Source: Sinomicrobium soli
Lineage (GTDB): Bacteria > Bacteroidota > Bacteroidia > Flavobacteriales > Flavobacteriaceae
DNA length: 64,000 nucleotides
Direction: 5' to 3'
Assembly (NCBI RefSeq): GCF_003285545.1
Contig: NZ_QLNV01000002.1
Location: 186,001-250,000 of the forward strand
In this document: piece after piece, positions 34,457-43,302 of the stretch
Position numbering within the stretch: the stretch's first letter is position 1
Layout: every line of letters begins with the position of its first letter
The notes under the pieces: generated by a model
The model's input: only the letters and a program-made list of their open reading frames with translations
Told to the model about the DNA's origin: nothing
Databases searched by the model: none
Made by a program: the position numbers and the translations under genes

Positions 34457-35704
34457 GTGAAGGTTTCTATCAGGCTTTTATTGTTTTCATGCCTTTACGC
34501 AATTGCCCTTCCCTTCGAAGCGTTGCCGCAGGACACCATTCAGACCGAGATCGTGCAAAAACTCAAAGGTCCCGGACGGTTTGTACACCATTTGGGTATA
34601 GAATTCCGGCCGGCCTATATATTACCTACAGCACCGTTTTACAGGGGGGAAAACCTTCGGCAAAAACCCATCCGAACGGCCTTGTCAGGACATCTGAAAT
34701 ACGCTTTCCGGTTTCCCGACGGTTCTTTGGGGGATAAAGTGTATCCGGATACCTATCAGGGAATAGGAATAGCTCACTATGGTTTCGACAACCCGGAAGA
34801 ATTGGGGCGCCCCACAGCGATATATCTCTTTCAGCGTTCGGAAATTGCCCGGCTCGGGGACCGTATTGCACTGGATTACGAATGGAATTTCGGCATATCA
34901 ACCGGGTGGAAACCACACCACTTCGAACGCAACCCCTACAATGTCGCTATCGGCTCCGGAACCAATGCCTATCTGAACGCGGGTATATATTTGCGGTGGG
35001 CCCTGACCCGGCATACAGACCTGGCCACAGGTATCGATTTTACTCATTTTTCCAATGGCAATACCACTTTTCCGAATGCAGGACTTAACATGGTTGGCCT
35101 GAAAATAGGTATGTTGTACGATTTCCGGAAACGGCAACCCGCTGCAGAACCGGCAGTGTCCATACCCGAATCGTTAATGAAACGGTATCCGCGGCATATC
35201 AGCTACGACCTGGTCCTTTTCGGCTCCTGGCGCAGAAAAGGGGTGGAGGTTTCGGGACAACCTGTTCCTTCACCACATCAATACCCCGTTCTGGGCCTGT
35301 ATTTTGCCCCGATGTATAATTTAAGCCACCGGTTCCGTACAGGGCTTTCCCTCGATGCCGTATACGATGGCAGTGCGAATGTGTATACCCGGAACTATCA
35401 CTCGGCCGCCGCGGGGCAAAAGTTTTTCAAGCCGTCTGCAGATCAACAACTCGCACTGGGCATGTCGGCAAGGGCCGAATATATCATGCCCATCTTTACC
35501 ATCGGCATCGGGCTGGGGGGCAATGTGCTGCACAAGGGAGGGGATCTCCGGGGCACCTATCAGACATTTGCACTCAAGATAGCGACTACCAGAAATTCTT
35601 TCCTGCATATCGGTTATAACCTGAAAGATTTTCACGAACCCAATTACCTGATGCTGGGACTGGGGTACCGCTTTAACAACAAAGCACCGTCGTTGTTCCG
35701 CTGA
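34457..35704 (+). CDS. PagL-like lipid A deacylase (acyloxyacyl hydrolase family)
   Basis: A 415-residue outer-membrane protein starting at GTG 34457, with a signal peptide (LLLFSCLYAIALPFEALPQ). Around residue 200 the sequence DFTHFSNGNTTFPNAGLN has the His-x-Ser pair and following Asn/Gly pattern of the PagL active site, and the region before it is beta-barrel-like. PagL removes an acyl chain from position 3 of lipid A. PagL itself has under 200 residues; this protein has a second barrel-like half (about 240-415) ending in LMLGLGYRFNNK, as I recall for long Bacteroidota members of the family. Confidence 0.7.
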   Translation: MKVSIRLLLFSCLYAIALPFEALPQDTIQTEIVQKLKGPGRFVHHLGIEFRPAYILPTAPFYRGENLRQKPIRTALSGHLKYAFRFPDGSLGDKVYPDTYQGIGIAHYGFDNPEELGRPTAIYLFQRSEIARLGDRIALDYEWNFGISTGWKPHHFERNPYNVAIGSGTNAYLNAGIYLRWALTRHTDLATGIDFTHFSNGNTTFPNAGLNMVGLKIGMLYDFRKRQPAAEPAVSIPESLMKRYPRHISYDLVLFGSWRRKGVEVSGQPVPSPHQYPVLGLYFAPMYNLSHRFRTGLSLDAVYDGSANVYTRNYHSAAAGQKFFKPSADQQLALGMSARAEYIMPIFTIGIGLGGNVLHKGGDLRGTYQTFALKIATTRNSFLHIGYNLKDFHEPNYLMLGLGYRFNNKAPSLFR

Positions 35705-35747
35705 CTGCATACATGTAATCTTTGAACCATATTCAGGCATGCCCAAA

Positions 35748-35788
35748 CTAAGAACTACCAACTAAGAACTAAGAACTAAGAACTAAAA
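35748..35788 (+). repeat. AACTAAGAACTA-type intergenic tract
   Basis: Five or six imperfect copies of AACTAAG/AACTACC run in tandem between the PagL-like gene and the DUF4251 gene. It is the clearest example of this short tract family in the window. Confidence 0.7.
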
Positions 35789-35794
35789 ATAATT

Positions 35795-35812
35795 CCCTAA
35801 CTTGTATATCCT
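35795..35812 (+). promoter_or_regulatory. candidate promoter of the DUF4251 gene
   Basis: The same 18 bases as at 34237-34254, here 17 bases before the ATG at 35829. The duplicated context, upstream of two envelope-protein genes, supports a regulatory role. Confidence 0.4.
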
Positions 35813-35828
35813 TAAAATCGCATTACAG

Positions 35829-36380
35829 ATGAAGCGTTTTATTAGTTTTTCCGGAGTGTTACTGCTGTTGGGCATGGTAGTCCTGAGCAGTTGTGGCGGA
35901 GCCCGAAGTGCAGCTCCACAGGATATGGCCGCCCTGGACAGCCTTATACGGAGCAGGGAATTCAGGGTGGAAAGCGACTGGGCCAACCCCATGGTCACCA
36001 CGGCAATGATGAGACTGGGCAACATCCTGGGACCCCAGAACAACATACAACGGGTAAACCTTATCGGTAATTCCAACTACCTTGAGATCAGGGGCGACTC
36101 GGTAAAAGCCGAACTCCCCTACTTCGGGGAAAGGCGAATGGGAGGAGGGTATGACCCCGACGGGAACGGGATCAAATTCGACCAGAAAGCTTCCGGAATG
36201 AATATAAAATATGTAGACTCCAAAAAACTGTACCGCATCACCTTCGAGGCCAGGCAGAGAAGTGAGTCCTATAATATCACCCTGGAAATATTTGCCAACA
36301 GAAAAACCAATATGATCGTCAACAGCACCCAGAGGGCCCCCATCGGTTTTGAAGGTACTGTTCGTCATATTGAAGAATAA
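35829..36380 (+). CDS. DUF4251 lipoprotein
   Basis: A 183-residue lipoprotein with a signal peptide ending in LSSC (Cys22). The mature part has the DUF4251 pattern: DSLIRSREFRVESDWANPM, VNLIGNSNYLEIRGDSVKAE and LPYFGERRMGGGYDPDGNGI. The domain is Bacteroidota-specific with no assigned function. The ATG at 35829 is chosen because the signal peptide begins there. It is convergent with the 599-residue unknown gene, 23 bases downstream. Confidence 0.85.
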   Translation: MKRFISFSGVLLLLGMVVLSSCGGARSAAPQDMAALDSLIRSREFRVESDWANPMVTTAMMRLGNILGPQNNIQRVNLIGNSNYLEIRGDSVKAELPYFGERRMGGGYDPDGNGIKFDQKASGMNIKYVDSKKLYRITFEARQRSESYNITLEIFANRKTNMIVNSTQRAPIGFEGTVRHIEE

Positions 36381-36403
36381 TCTCCTCCCCCCGGGCTCTC
36401 TTT

Positions 36404-38203
36404 TTATGATATTGCCTCCGTCCCGGACAGGTCCACAACCTGTCTCGCATTTTCCAGCCGGTCCAGGGCGTTCTGTTTCTCCTGCCCGGAAATATCCATA
36501 CCGGAAAAAAGACGTTCGTAATACGCAATCCCCTCCAGGAGGTTTTTCCTGAAATTCTTTTGTTTTTTACGTATCGCCGGGGACGGTTGCGTACTTTCTT
36601 CCCCGGCCAGTTTCCCGTAAGCTTCCAGGTACAGTTCCAGTTCCTTGATAAACATGTTGGGCCGATGGCCGGCAGCCAGGAGGTTTTCCCTCCCGTAAAT
36701 ATGCCCTGTCATTTCCTGTAGGGTCGCCTGTTTATCAAAATAGGCGATATTCGGTCCGGGACAGATGGCTACGCCCTGGGCCTCCCCCTTCACCGGGAGG
36801 TCGTGTTCCAGGTAGGCGGCATTGGCCAGCCCCACACACAGGCAGGATTTTTCTGTGATCCGGTCCTTTTCCTCCTGGTACGCTTCCGGGGAAAATGTTT
36901 CCCTGTCCAGGGCTTTCAGCTGTGCCTCCTGGTATTTGCGCGATGCCATACAGATCTGCTTCTCCCCGTTAAAGGTGTGCAGGGCAAGGTACTTTTTAGG
37001 GCAGGAACTACCGGGCCTGTTCTTTGCGACCCGGGCATCCCGGAGTTGCTGGTTGGTGGTGTTCTTTACGGTATTGAACGAGACCCCCAGGGGAGATATT
37101 TCACTGAGATACAGGTCCTCTTCCCCGGCCCCCGCCAGGAGTTTCCGGGTTTCGGCATCTACCGCGGTAGCCTCTTTTACCAGCAGAAACGGCGATCCCC
37201 ATCCGACACTGTCTACATGATAATGCTCCAGCAGGAACCGGTGTTCCCCTGCAGTCCCTACACCGCCCTGAACGGTAACCCTGAGTTCCGGCCGTACCCC
37301 CGGTACTGTTTTCCCCTTAGTCTGCAATGCCGTACACATTGTTTCGTATGACGCAGCGGCCAGTTCGTTTTTCTTTTGCCGGAACTCTTCCAGGATAGGC
37401 CCGAGAAGATACCCGTCGCTCGCAAAGGCATGCCCCCCGCAGTTAAGCCCGGATTCAATACGGAACTCCGACACCCACAGCCCTTTTTGTGCCAGAAAAC
37501 GGCTTTGCACCTGGGCGGAACGGAAATCACTCACTTTCAGGACTATTTTCTTTTTCAGGGAACCGTTTACATCCGGAAAAAAATCTTCAAAATCCGCGAT
37601 ATAAGAATATAAACGCGGATTCATCCCCGCAGAAAGCACCAGGGAGGAGCTCAGGGTACTCCCGGCAAACCCCCGCAATGCAGCATGTGCATCATTAAAC
37701 TCGACGGGAAGTACCTCCCCCCGGTCAAAATTCTCCTTGTCGACCTTGGTCATTATATTCACATCTATCGCACCGGGGCTCAGGGTACGGTCCAGGTATT
37801 CGAGCAGCTGGTCTTTCAATGCCACTCCTCCTTCTGCAAAATCCTGTAGCTTTCTTTTCAGCAAACTGCTGTCCGGAAGTAAACTGCAGAAGTACTCCCG
37901 TACCGGGGAGTTTCCCGCCAGCTCCTGTTTAAATGCCCTGAATTTCCGCTGCACGATCTGCTCTACGAGGTTCAGGTAATTGGTAATTCTCCGGGCCCTG
38001 TAATCCCGGATCTTCTTGGTCGTTTCCCGGTAAGGGAGATGAAATTTTCCGCTGTAAAAGGCATTCATACGTTCCAGAAGTTCGTCATCTACAATGGAGA
38101 TCACCGAATCTATTCCATATTGTGCCACACGTACAGGAGTATCTACCGTAAATGCCAGCCCCATGACGGGAATATGAAAAGAGTGCAATGGTTGCTTACT
38201 CAT
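36404..38203 (-). CDS. conserved 599-residue protein of unknown function, TIM-barrel-like
   Basis: A large soluble protein that I recall only as a conserved hypothetical in Bacteroidota. There is no signal peptide. The N-terminus reads IPVMGLAFTVDTPVRVAQYG, followed by a helical region. From about residue 210 to 345 it resembles FMN-binding barrel enzymes: GLNCGGHAFAS near 252, TVQGGVGTAGEH near 311 (the GG phosphate-binding turn) and DSVGWGSPFLLVKEAT near 328. Further on are conserved-looking cysteines in SSCPKKY (near 400), ICMASRKY (near 416) and SCLCVG (near 452), which could bind metal. The C-terminal 130 residues are helical. The start is the ATG at 38203; the frame is open to 38278. 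It may be an oxidoreductase, but this is inference only. Confidence 0.7.
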   Translation of the reverse strand: MSKQPLHSFHIPVMGLAFTVDTPVRVAQYGIDSVISIVDDELLERMNAFYSGKFHLPYRETTKKIRDYRARRITNYLNLVEQIVQRKFRAFKQELAGNSPVREYFCSLLPDSSLLKRKLQDFAEGGVALKDQLLEYLDRTLSPGAIDVNIMTKVDKENFDRGEVLPVEFNDAHAALRGFAGSTLSSSLVLSAGMNPRLYSYIADFEDFFPDVNGSLKKKIVLKVSDFRSAQVQSRFLAQKGLWVSEFRIESGLNCGGHAFASDGYLLGPILEEFRQKKNELAAASYETMCTALQTKGKTVPGVRPELRVTVQGGVGTAGEHRFLLEHYHVDSVGWGSPFLLVKEATAVDAETRKLLAGAGEEDLYLSEISPLGVSFNTVKNTTNQQLRDARVAKNRPGSSCPKKYLALHTFNGEKQICMASRKYQEAQLKALDRETFSPEAYQEEKDRITEKSCLCVGLANAAYLEHDLPVKGEAQGVAICPGPNIAYFDKQATLQEMTGHIYGRENLLAAGHRPNMFIKELELYLEAYGKLAGEESTQPSPAIRKKQKNFRKNLLEGIAYYERLFSGMDISGQEKQNALDRLENARQVVDLSGTEAIS

Positions 38204-38396
38204 AAGTATATCGCTTTTTAATAAGAATAAGCTACAAAGATGCACGAACCCTGTTCCTCCGGAAATGACATATATCATATCGCAGGACCTTTTGTCGTTA
38301 TCAAAAGGATATTGGCGAAAAACACACGAATATTTTTTCCCCTACCGTTATTTTTTATTTTTCACATAATAAACAGGAAAGCCATACGTTATCTAA

Positions 38397-38493
38397 GCAC
38401 TATAATTGTCAGGACACCCTGAATAAAAGTCCTGTTCAGTGCATTATATTTGATTTAGCCCCAAAAACTTCCGCTTCCGGTGGAAGTTTTTTT
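38397..38493 (+). ncRNA. candidate small structured RNA ahead of uvrB
   Basis: Two helices are visible in a region between divergent genes. The first has an outer stem GCACT/AGTGC (near 38397 and 38436) and an inner stem CAGGAC/GTCCTG (near 38410 and 38430). After an AU-rich linker comes the terminator at 38463-38493. No plus-strand gene lies upstream that would need a terminator, so the simplest reading is a short independent transcript or an attenuated leader of uvrB. No known RNA family was recognised and no promoter was found. Confidence 0.4.
38463..38493 (+). terminator. Rho-independent terminator, 130 bases before uvrB
   Basis: A ten-base perfect stem AAAAACTTCC/GGAAGTTTTT (38463-38472 with 38482-38491) encloses a nine-base loop, GCTTCCGGT, and ends in seven T. 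It is the strongest intrinsic terminator in the window, although the nearest upstream gene is on the other strand. Confidence 0.75.
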
Positions 38494-38521
38494 ATCTCCA
38501 TAAAAATTCTCCTTTTGTTTG

Positions 38522-38529
38522 TATCTTTA
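38522..38529 (+). promoter_or_regulatory. possible -7 box of uvrB
   Basis: TATCTTTA matches TAnnTTTG except in the last base and follows the terminator; the leader to the ATG would be about 90 bases and contains a CGGAAGT/ACTTCGG-type tract. Confidence 0.35.
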
Positions 38530-38622
38530 CCTGTCGGAAGTTGCAGACTCCGTGCTCCGGCTTCGGACTTCGGTCCTCCGACAAAAAACCATATACTAAA
38601 AACTCAACCCAGTCATATCCCC

Positions 38623-40626
38623 ATGAAATTCCAGGTAAAATCAGACTTTAAGCCTACGGGCGACCAGCCGGAAGCCATAAAACAGCTGGTATCGGGCATT
38701 ACGGACGATGACAGGTACCAGACCCTGCTGGGGGTTACGGGTTCCGGAAAGACCTTTACCGTAGCCAATGTGATCCAGGAAGTACAGCGGCCTACCCTGG
38801 TACTGGCACATAACAAGACCCTGGCCGCACAGTTATATTCGGAATTCAAGCAGTTTTTCCCGGACAATGCGGTGGAATACTTTGTCTCCTATTACGACTA
38901 TTATCAGCCGGAGGCTTATATTCCCGTAACGGGGACCTATATCGAAAAGGACCTCTCCATAAATGACGAGATCGAAAAACTCAGGCTCAGCACCACTTCT
39001 TCCCTGCTTTCGGGGCGACGGGACGTACTGGTGGTGGCCTCCGTATCCTGTCTCTACGGTATCGGTAACCCTACGGAATTCAAAAAGAACGTGATCCCTA
39101 TCGAACGCGACCAGGTGATCTCCCGCACCAGCTTCCTGCATAAACTGGTACAGAGCCTTTATTCCAGGACCACCGGCGAATTCCTTCACGGAAATTTCAG
39201 GATCAAGGGGGATACGGTCGATGTCTTTCCGGGATATGCCGACAATGCCTATCGCATTCACTTTTTCGGCGATGAAATAGAAGAGATCGAGGCCTTTGAC
39301 CCGGTGACCAACCAGGTGCTGGAAAAATACGAAAAACTCAATATCTACCCGGCCAATATATTTGTCACTTCTCCCGATGTACTCCAGAATGCCATAAAGC
39401 AGATACAGGACGACCTGGTAAAACAGGTAGCCTATTTCCGGGAAACGGGGAAGGCACTCGAGGCCAAAAGGCTGGAAGAACGCACCAGCTTCGACCTCGA
39501 AATGATCCGGGAACTCGGCTATTGTTCGGGCATTGAAAACTATTCGAGATACCTGGACGGCCGGGAAGCGGGTACACGCCCCTTCTGTCTCCTGGACTAT
39601 TTCCCGGACGATTACCTCATGGTTATAGACGAAAGCCACGTGACCATACCCCAGGTACACGCCATGTACGGAGGCGACCGTTCGCGTAAGGAAAACCTGG
39701 TGGAATACGGATTCAGGCTTCCGGCAGCCATGGATAACAGGCCGCTGAAGTTCGAGGAATTCGAAGCATTGCAAAACCAGGTCATCTACGTCAGTGCCAC
39801 CCCGGCAGATTACGAACTGCAGAAAAGTGACGGGGTATATGTGGAGCAGGTCATCCGCCCCACGGGATTACTGGACCCCCTGATAGAGATCAGGCCCAGC
39901 AAAAACCAGATCGACGACCTCGTGGAGGAGATCCAGGTCAGGGCTGAAAAGGACGAACGCGTACTGGTGACCACCCTGACCAAAAGAATGGCGGAGGAAC
40001 TCACCAAATACCTCACCCGTATACGGATCCGCTGCCGTTATATCCACAGTGATGTGGATACCCTCGAAAGGGTGGAGATCATGCAGGACCTGCGAAAGGG
40101 CCTGTTCGATGTCCTGATCGGGGTCAACCTCCTCAGGGAAGGGCTGGACCTCCCCGAGGTATCACTCGTAGCCATACTCGATGCCGACAAGGAAGGGTTT
40201 CTCCGCAGTGCGAGATCGCTGACACAAACCGTGGGCCGGGCGGCGAGGAACCTCAACGGAAAGGCCATTATGTATGCAGACAAGATTACCGACAGCATGC
40301 AGCGCACCATCGATGAGACCAGTTATCGCAGGGACAAACAGACCGCATACAACAAGGAGAACAACATCACGCCACAGGCACTGAACAAGAAGATTGACAG
40401 CGGCCTCGGAAAAACAGCCAGGGCAGAAAGCTATTACAGTGCGTCTGCCACCCTCCCGATGGCGGCAGAACCCGCTGCCGCCTACCAGTCTAAAGAGAAA
40501 ATGGAAAAGGCCATAAGGGAAAAACGCAGGGAAATGGAAAAAGCAGCAAAGGAACTCGACTTTATGCAGGCGGCGAGGCTCAGGGATGAGATCAAGATAC
40601 TCCAGGAAAAGCTCAAAACAGCATAA
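38623..40626 (+). CDS. uvrB: excinuclease ABC subunit B
   Basis: UvrB is the DNA-damage-verifying helicase-like subunit of nucleotide excision repair. With the ATG at 38623 ([18 protein letters not shown]) it has 667 residues, the normal size. Seen are Walker [10 protein letters not shown] (37-45), the beta-hairpin region [12 protein letters not shown] (near 91-102), the DESH box VIDESHVT and helicase motif VI (QTVGRAARN), and at the C-terminus the UVR domain that binds UvrA and UvrC ([20 protein letters not shown]). The frame is open upstream to 38515, but those residues do not belong to the family. Confidence 0.97.
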   Translation: MKFQVKSDFKPTGDQPEAIKQLVSGITDDDRYQTLLGVTGSGKTFTVANVIQEVQRPTLVLAHNKTLAAQLYSEFKQFFPDNAVEYFVSYYDYYQPEAYIPVTGTYIEKDLSINDEIEKLRLSTTSSLLSGRRDVLVVASVSCLYGIGNPTEFKKNVIPIERDQVISRTSFLHKLVQSLYSRTTGEFLHGNFRIKGDTVDVFPGYADNAYRIHFFGDEIEEIEAFDPVTNQVLEKYEKLNIYPANIFVTSPDVLQNAIKQIQDDLVKQVAYFRETGKALEAKRLEERTSFDLEMIRELGYCSGIENYSRYLDGREAGTRPFCLLDYFPDDYLMVIDESHVTIPQVHAMYGGDRSRKENLVEYGFRLPAAMDNRPLKFEEFEALQNQVIYVSATPADYELQKSDGVYVEQVIRPTGLLDPLIEIRPSKNQIDDLVEEIQVRAEKDERVLVTTLTKRMAEELTKYLTRIRIRCRYIHSDVDTLERVEIMQDLRKGLFDVLIGVNLLREGLDLPEVSLVAILDADKEGFLRSARSLTQTVGRAARNLNGKAIMYADKITDSMQRTIDETSYRRDKQTAYNKENNITPQALNKKIDSGLGKTARAESYYSASATLPMAAEPAAAYQSKEKMEKAIREKRREMEKAAKELDFMQAARLRDEIKILQEKLKTA

Positions 40627-40770
40627 CCACGTTTTTTACAGGGTAATACAAACACGACAACTCTTAACAATCCCTGTTTTTTTGTTAAATATTGTTAATT
40701 CTTAAAAAAGCTAAAGATTATTACATAATATTCAGAAAATAACACAAATACCCAACCAATTAAAAACAGC

Positions 40771-41766
40771 ATGTTAAAAACACGCAGCCGTATCCCCCTC
40801 CTTCCGGGAGGTGTCCTTACCGTTTTTTTTATCATAGGTTCCCTGAGTTTCAGCACGGGAGAAGACCCTTCTTTTGAAGCCTATCGCCAGCAGATCCCCG
40901 GAACATCGGTATCCTTCGGAATGGCTCCCGTTGCCGGGGGAAGTTTTACTATGGGAAGTGCGCAACGCGACGACGAGTCCCCGCAGCACCCTGTACATAT
41001 TGACCCTTTCTGGATGGGCACCCACGAGATGACCTGGGATGTTTACGAAATGTTTCTCAACAAGGATTACGAAGCTTCGCTGAGCGGCGAGGCGGTCACC
41101 GAAGAAGTGGATGCCGTTTCACGTCCCACCACACCCTACCTCGACATGACTTTCGGCATGGGCAAGGAAAATATGCCCGCCATCGGCATGACCCAGTACA
41201 ATGCCATTCAGTTCTGCAAATGGCTATATGCCAAAACAGGTATTTTCTACCGGCTCCCTACCGAGGCGGAATGGGAATACGCCTGCCGGGCGGGAAGTTC
41301 CGGCACCTATTTTTTCGGTGACAGTCCCGAAAAACTCGACAACTATGCCTGGTATGCCGGGAACAGTGAAGACAAAACACACCCGGTAGGTAAAAAACAA
41401 CCCAACCCCTGGGGCCTGTACGACATCCTGGGCAATGTCATGGAATGGACGGCCGACCAGTATGTGGCCGATGCCTATACACAACGGGACAAGAAGAACA
41501 ACAACAATCCGCTGGTAGAAGCTACCGAGCTGTACCCGAGATCCGTACGGGGTGGAAGCTATAAAAGCGAAGCCGGTGACCTCCGGTCGGCAAGGCGTTT
41601 TGCCTCTACGCCGGACTGGAAACAGATCGACCCGCAGATGCCGAAAAGCAACTGGTGGTTTCCCGAAGCCCCTTTCCTGGGGATCAGGGTGGTTCGCCCC
41701 CTGAACCCGCCTTCGGATGCGGAGATCACAGCGTATTACAACCAGGAACCCATAGAAGATTATTAG
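40771..41766 (+). CDS. SUMF1/formylglycine-generating-enzyme-fold protein
   Basis: A 331-residue exported protein (signal peptide about 1-29). The SUMF1 fold is clear: PVAGGSFTMGS near 51, HPVHIDPFWMGTHEMTWDVY near 75, RLPTEAEWEYACRAGSSGTY near 164, LYDILGNVMEWTAD near 213 and RGGSYKSEAGDLRSARR near 254. The pair of active-site cysteines that formylglycine-generating enzymes use in the C-terminal part is absent, so sulfatase activation is unlikely. The Tat-exported oxidoreductase gene follows 83 bases on; the two may serve one pathway. Confidence 0.88.
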   Translation: MLKTRSRIPLLPGGVLTVFFIIGSLSFSTGEDPSFEAYRQQIPGTSVSFGMAPVAGGSFTMGSAQRDDESPQHPVHIDPFWMGTHEMTWDVYEMFLNKDYEASLSGEAVTEEVDAVSRPTTPYLDMTFGMGKENMPAIGMTQYNAIQFCKWLYAKTGIFYRLPTEAEWEYACRAGSSGTYFFGDSPEKLDNYAWYAGNSEDKTHPVGKKQPNPWGLYDILGNVMEWTADQYVADAYTQRDKKNNNNPLVEATELYPRSVRGGSYKSEAGDLRSARRFASTPDWKQIDPQMPKSNWWFPEAPFLGIRVVRPLNPPSDAEITAYYNQEPIEDY

Positions 41767-41849
41767 CGGGGGTGGGTTTATGTAAATGATGATACAACCT
41801 TAAGAAACAACTTAATCGTATACCAATACTTAACTTAAATTTATTTAGT

Positions 41850-43172
41850 GTGAAACAGTATGATTCCAATACCCGGAGAGATTTTATGAAAAACGCAGCC
41901 CTGGCCACTGCCGGGGCAACAGTACTGAGCTCCTTTTCCATACCCGGGGCCTATGCTGCGGGAAGCGATGTGATAAAAATAGCCCTGGTAGGCTGCGGAG
42001 GCCGCGGTACGGGGGCTGCTTTCCAGGCTTTTGCCACAGGTCACAACCTTAAACTTGTCGCCATGGCCGATGCCTTTAAAGACCAGCTGGAAGACAGCTA
42101 CTCCAAACTGTTTAAAAAATTCGGAAAAGAAAAGGTAGATGTTCCGGAAGAGCGAAAATTTGTCGGATTCGATGCGTACAAAGAAGCCATAAAGGAGGCC
42201 GATGTCGTGATCCTTGCCACGCCTCCCGGATTCCGTCCCGATCATTTTGAAGAAGCCGTCAGACAGGACAAGCAGGTCTTTATGGAAAAACCGGTGGCCA
42301 CGGATGCTCCCGGTATCAGAAAAGTGCTTGCCGTAGCCGAAGAAGCCAGGGCAAAAAAACTGAATGTCGTAGTGGGGTTACAGCGAAGATACCAGGACAA
42401 TTACATAGAGACGGTAGGAAGGATAAAAGATGGTGCCATCGGGGAGATCGTAAGCGGACAGGTATTCTGGAACGGCGGCGGCGTATGGGTAAGGGAACGC
42501 CAGCCCGGTCAGACCGAAATGGAATACCAGATGCGTAACTGGTATTACTTCAACTGGCTGTGTGGCGATCATATCGTGGAACAGCACGTACACAATATCG
42601 ACGTGGCCAACTGGATCAAGGGCAGCTACCCGGTAAAAGCCGAAGGGACCGGCGGACGCCTTATCCGGACCGGGAAGGACAACGGGGAGATCTATGACCA
42701 CCATGTCGTACTGTTTACCTATGACGACGGCACTGTGATCCACAGTGAATGCCGCCATTTTCCCGGCGTACACAACCGCGTGGACGAAGCCTTCCGCGGC
42801 ACTGCGGGAAGTGCTTTCATGCATGCAGGAAACCACGGGGTGATCTGGGATGCCAAAGGCAATGAACTGTACAATCACAACGGGGAGAACAATCCCAATC
42901 CCTACCAGAAAGAACACGATGAACTCTTCGCGGCCATCGTAAAAGGGGAATACAAGTTTGCCGATGCCGAAAACGCTGCCAAAAGCACCATGACGGCCAT
43001 CATGGGACGATATGCCACCTATTCGGGGAAGATTATCAGCTGGGAAGAAGCGCTGAACTCACCGATCAGCCTGAAACCCGATACCCTGGACTGGGATGCC
43101 ATGCCAAAAGTGCTTCCGGGAGAGGACGGCTACTATCCGCATGCCGTTCCCGGAAAGACAAAGGTGGTCTGA
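41850..43172 (+). CDS. Tat-exported Gfo/Idh/MocA-family oxidoreductase
   Basis: A 440-residue NAD(P)-dependent oxidoreductase with a GTG start (41850). The N-terminus carries a twin-arginine signal (NTRRDFMKNAALATAGATVL), so the enzyme is probably periplasmic. The Rossmann motif is IALVGCGGRGTG (near 44-55), followed by VVILATPPGFRPDHFEEAV and the catalytic EKPVATD (near 140). The C-terminal barrel contains DHIVEQHVHNIDVANWI. Periplasmic members of this family typically act on sugars or inositols; the substrate is not known. Confidence 0.92.
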   Translation: MKQYDSNTRRDFMKNAALATAGATVLSSFSIPGAYAAGSDVIKIALVGCGGRGTGAAFQAFATGHNLKLVAMADAFKDQLEDSYSKLFKKFGKEKVDVPEERKFVGFDAYKEAIKEADVVILATPPGFRPDHFEEAVRQDKQVFMEKPVATDAPGIRKVLAVAEEARAKKLNVVVGLQRRYQDNYIETVGRIKDGAIGEIVSGQVFWNGGGVWVRERQPGQTEMEYQMRNWYYFNWLCGDHIVEQHVHNIDVANWIKGSYPVKAEGTGGRLIRTGKDNGEIYDHHVVLFTYDDGTVIHSECRHFPGVHNRVDEAFRGTAGSAFMHAGNHGVIWDAKGNELYNHNGENNPNPYQKEHDELFAAIVKGEYKFADAENAAKSTMTAIMGRYATYSGKIISWEEALNSPISLKPDTLDWDAMPKVLPGEDGYYPHAVPGKTKVV

Positions 43173-43201
43173 GATATCTGAAAAAATGGGCGGTTATATT
43201 A

Positions 43202-43251
43202 GGTTATTGGGTTATTAAGTCTATCTGTGTTACCTTAATAACTCAATAACC
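43202..43251. repeat. 18-bp inverted repeat between convergent genes
   Basis: GGTTATTGGGTTATTAAG (43202-43219) and CTTAATAACTCAATAACC (43234-43251) pair with a single mismatch around a 14-base loop. There is no T-run, but its position between two convergent stops suggests a bidirectional terminator. The arm is a member of the GTTATTAAGTTATTGGG tract family that also occurs at 25421-25450. Confidence 0.7.
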
Positions 43252-43302
43252 TAATAACTTAATAACTATAACCCCAATACACTTCAGCATACGGCAATTC
43301 AA

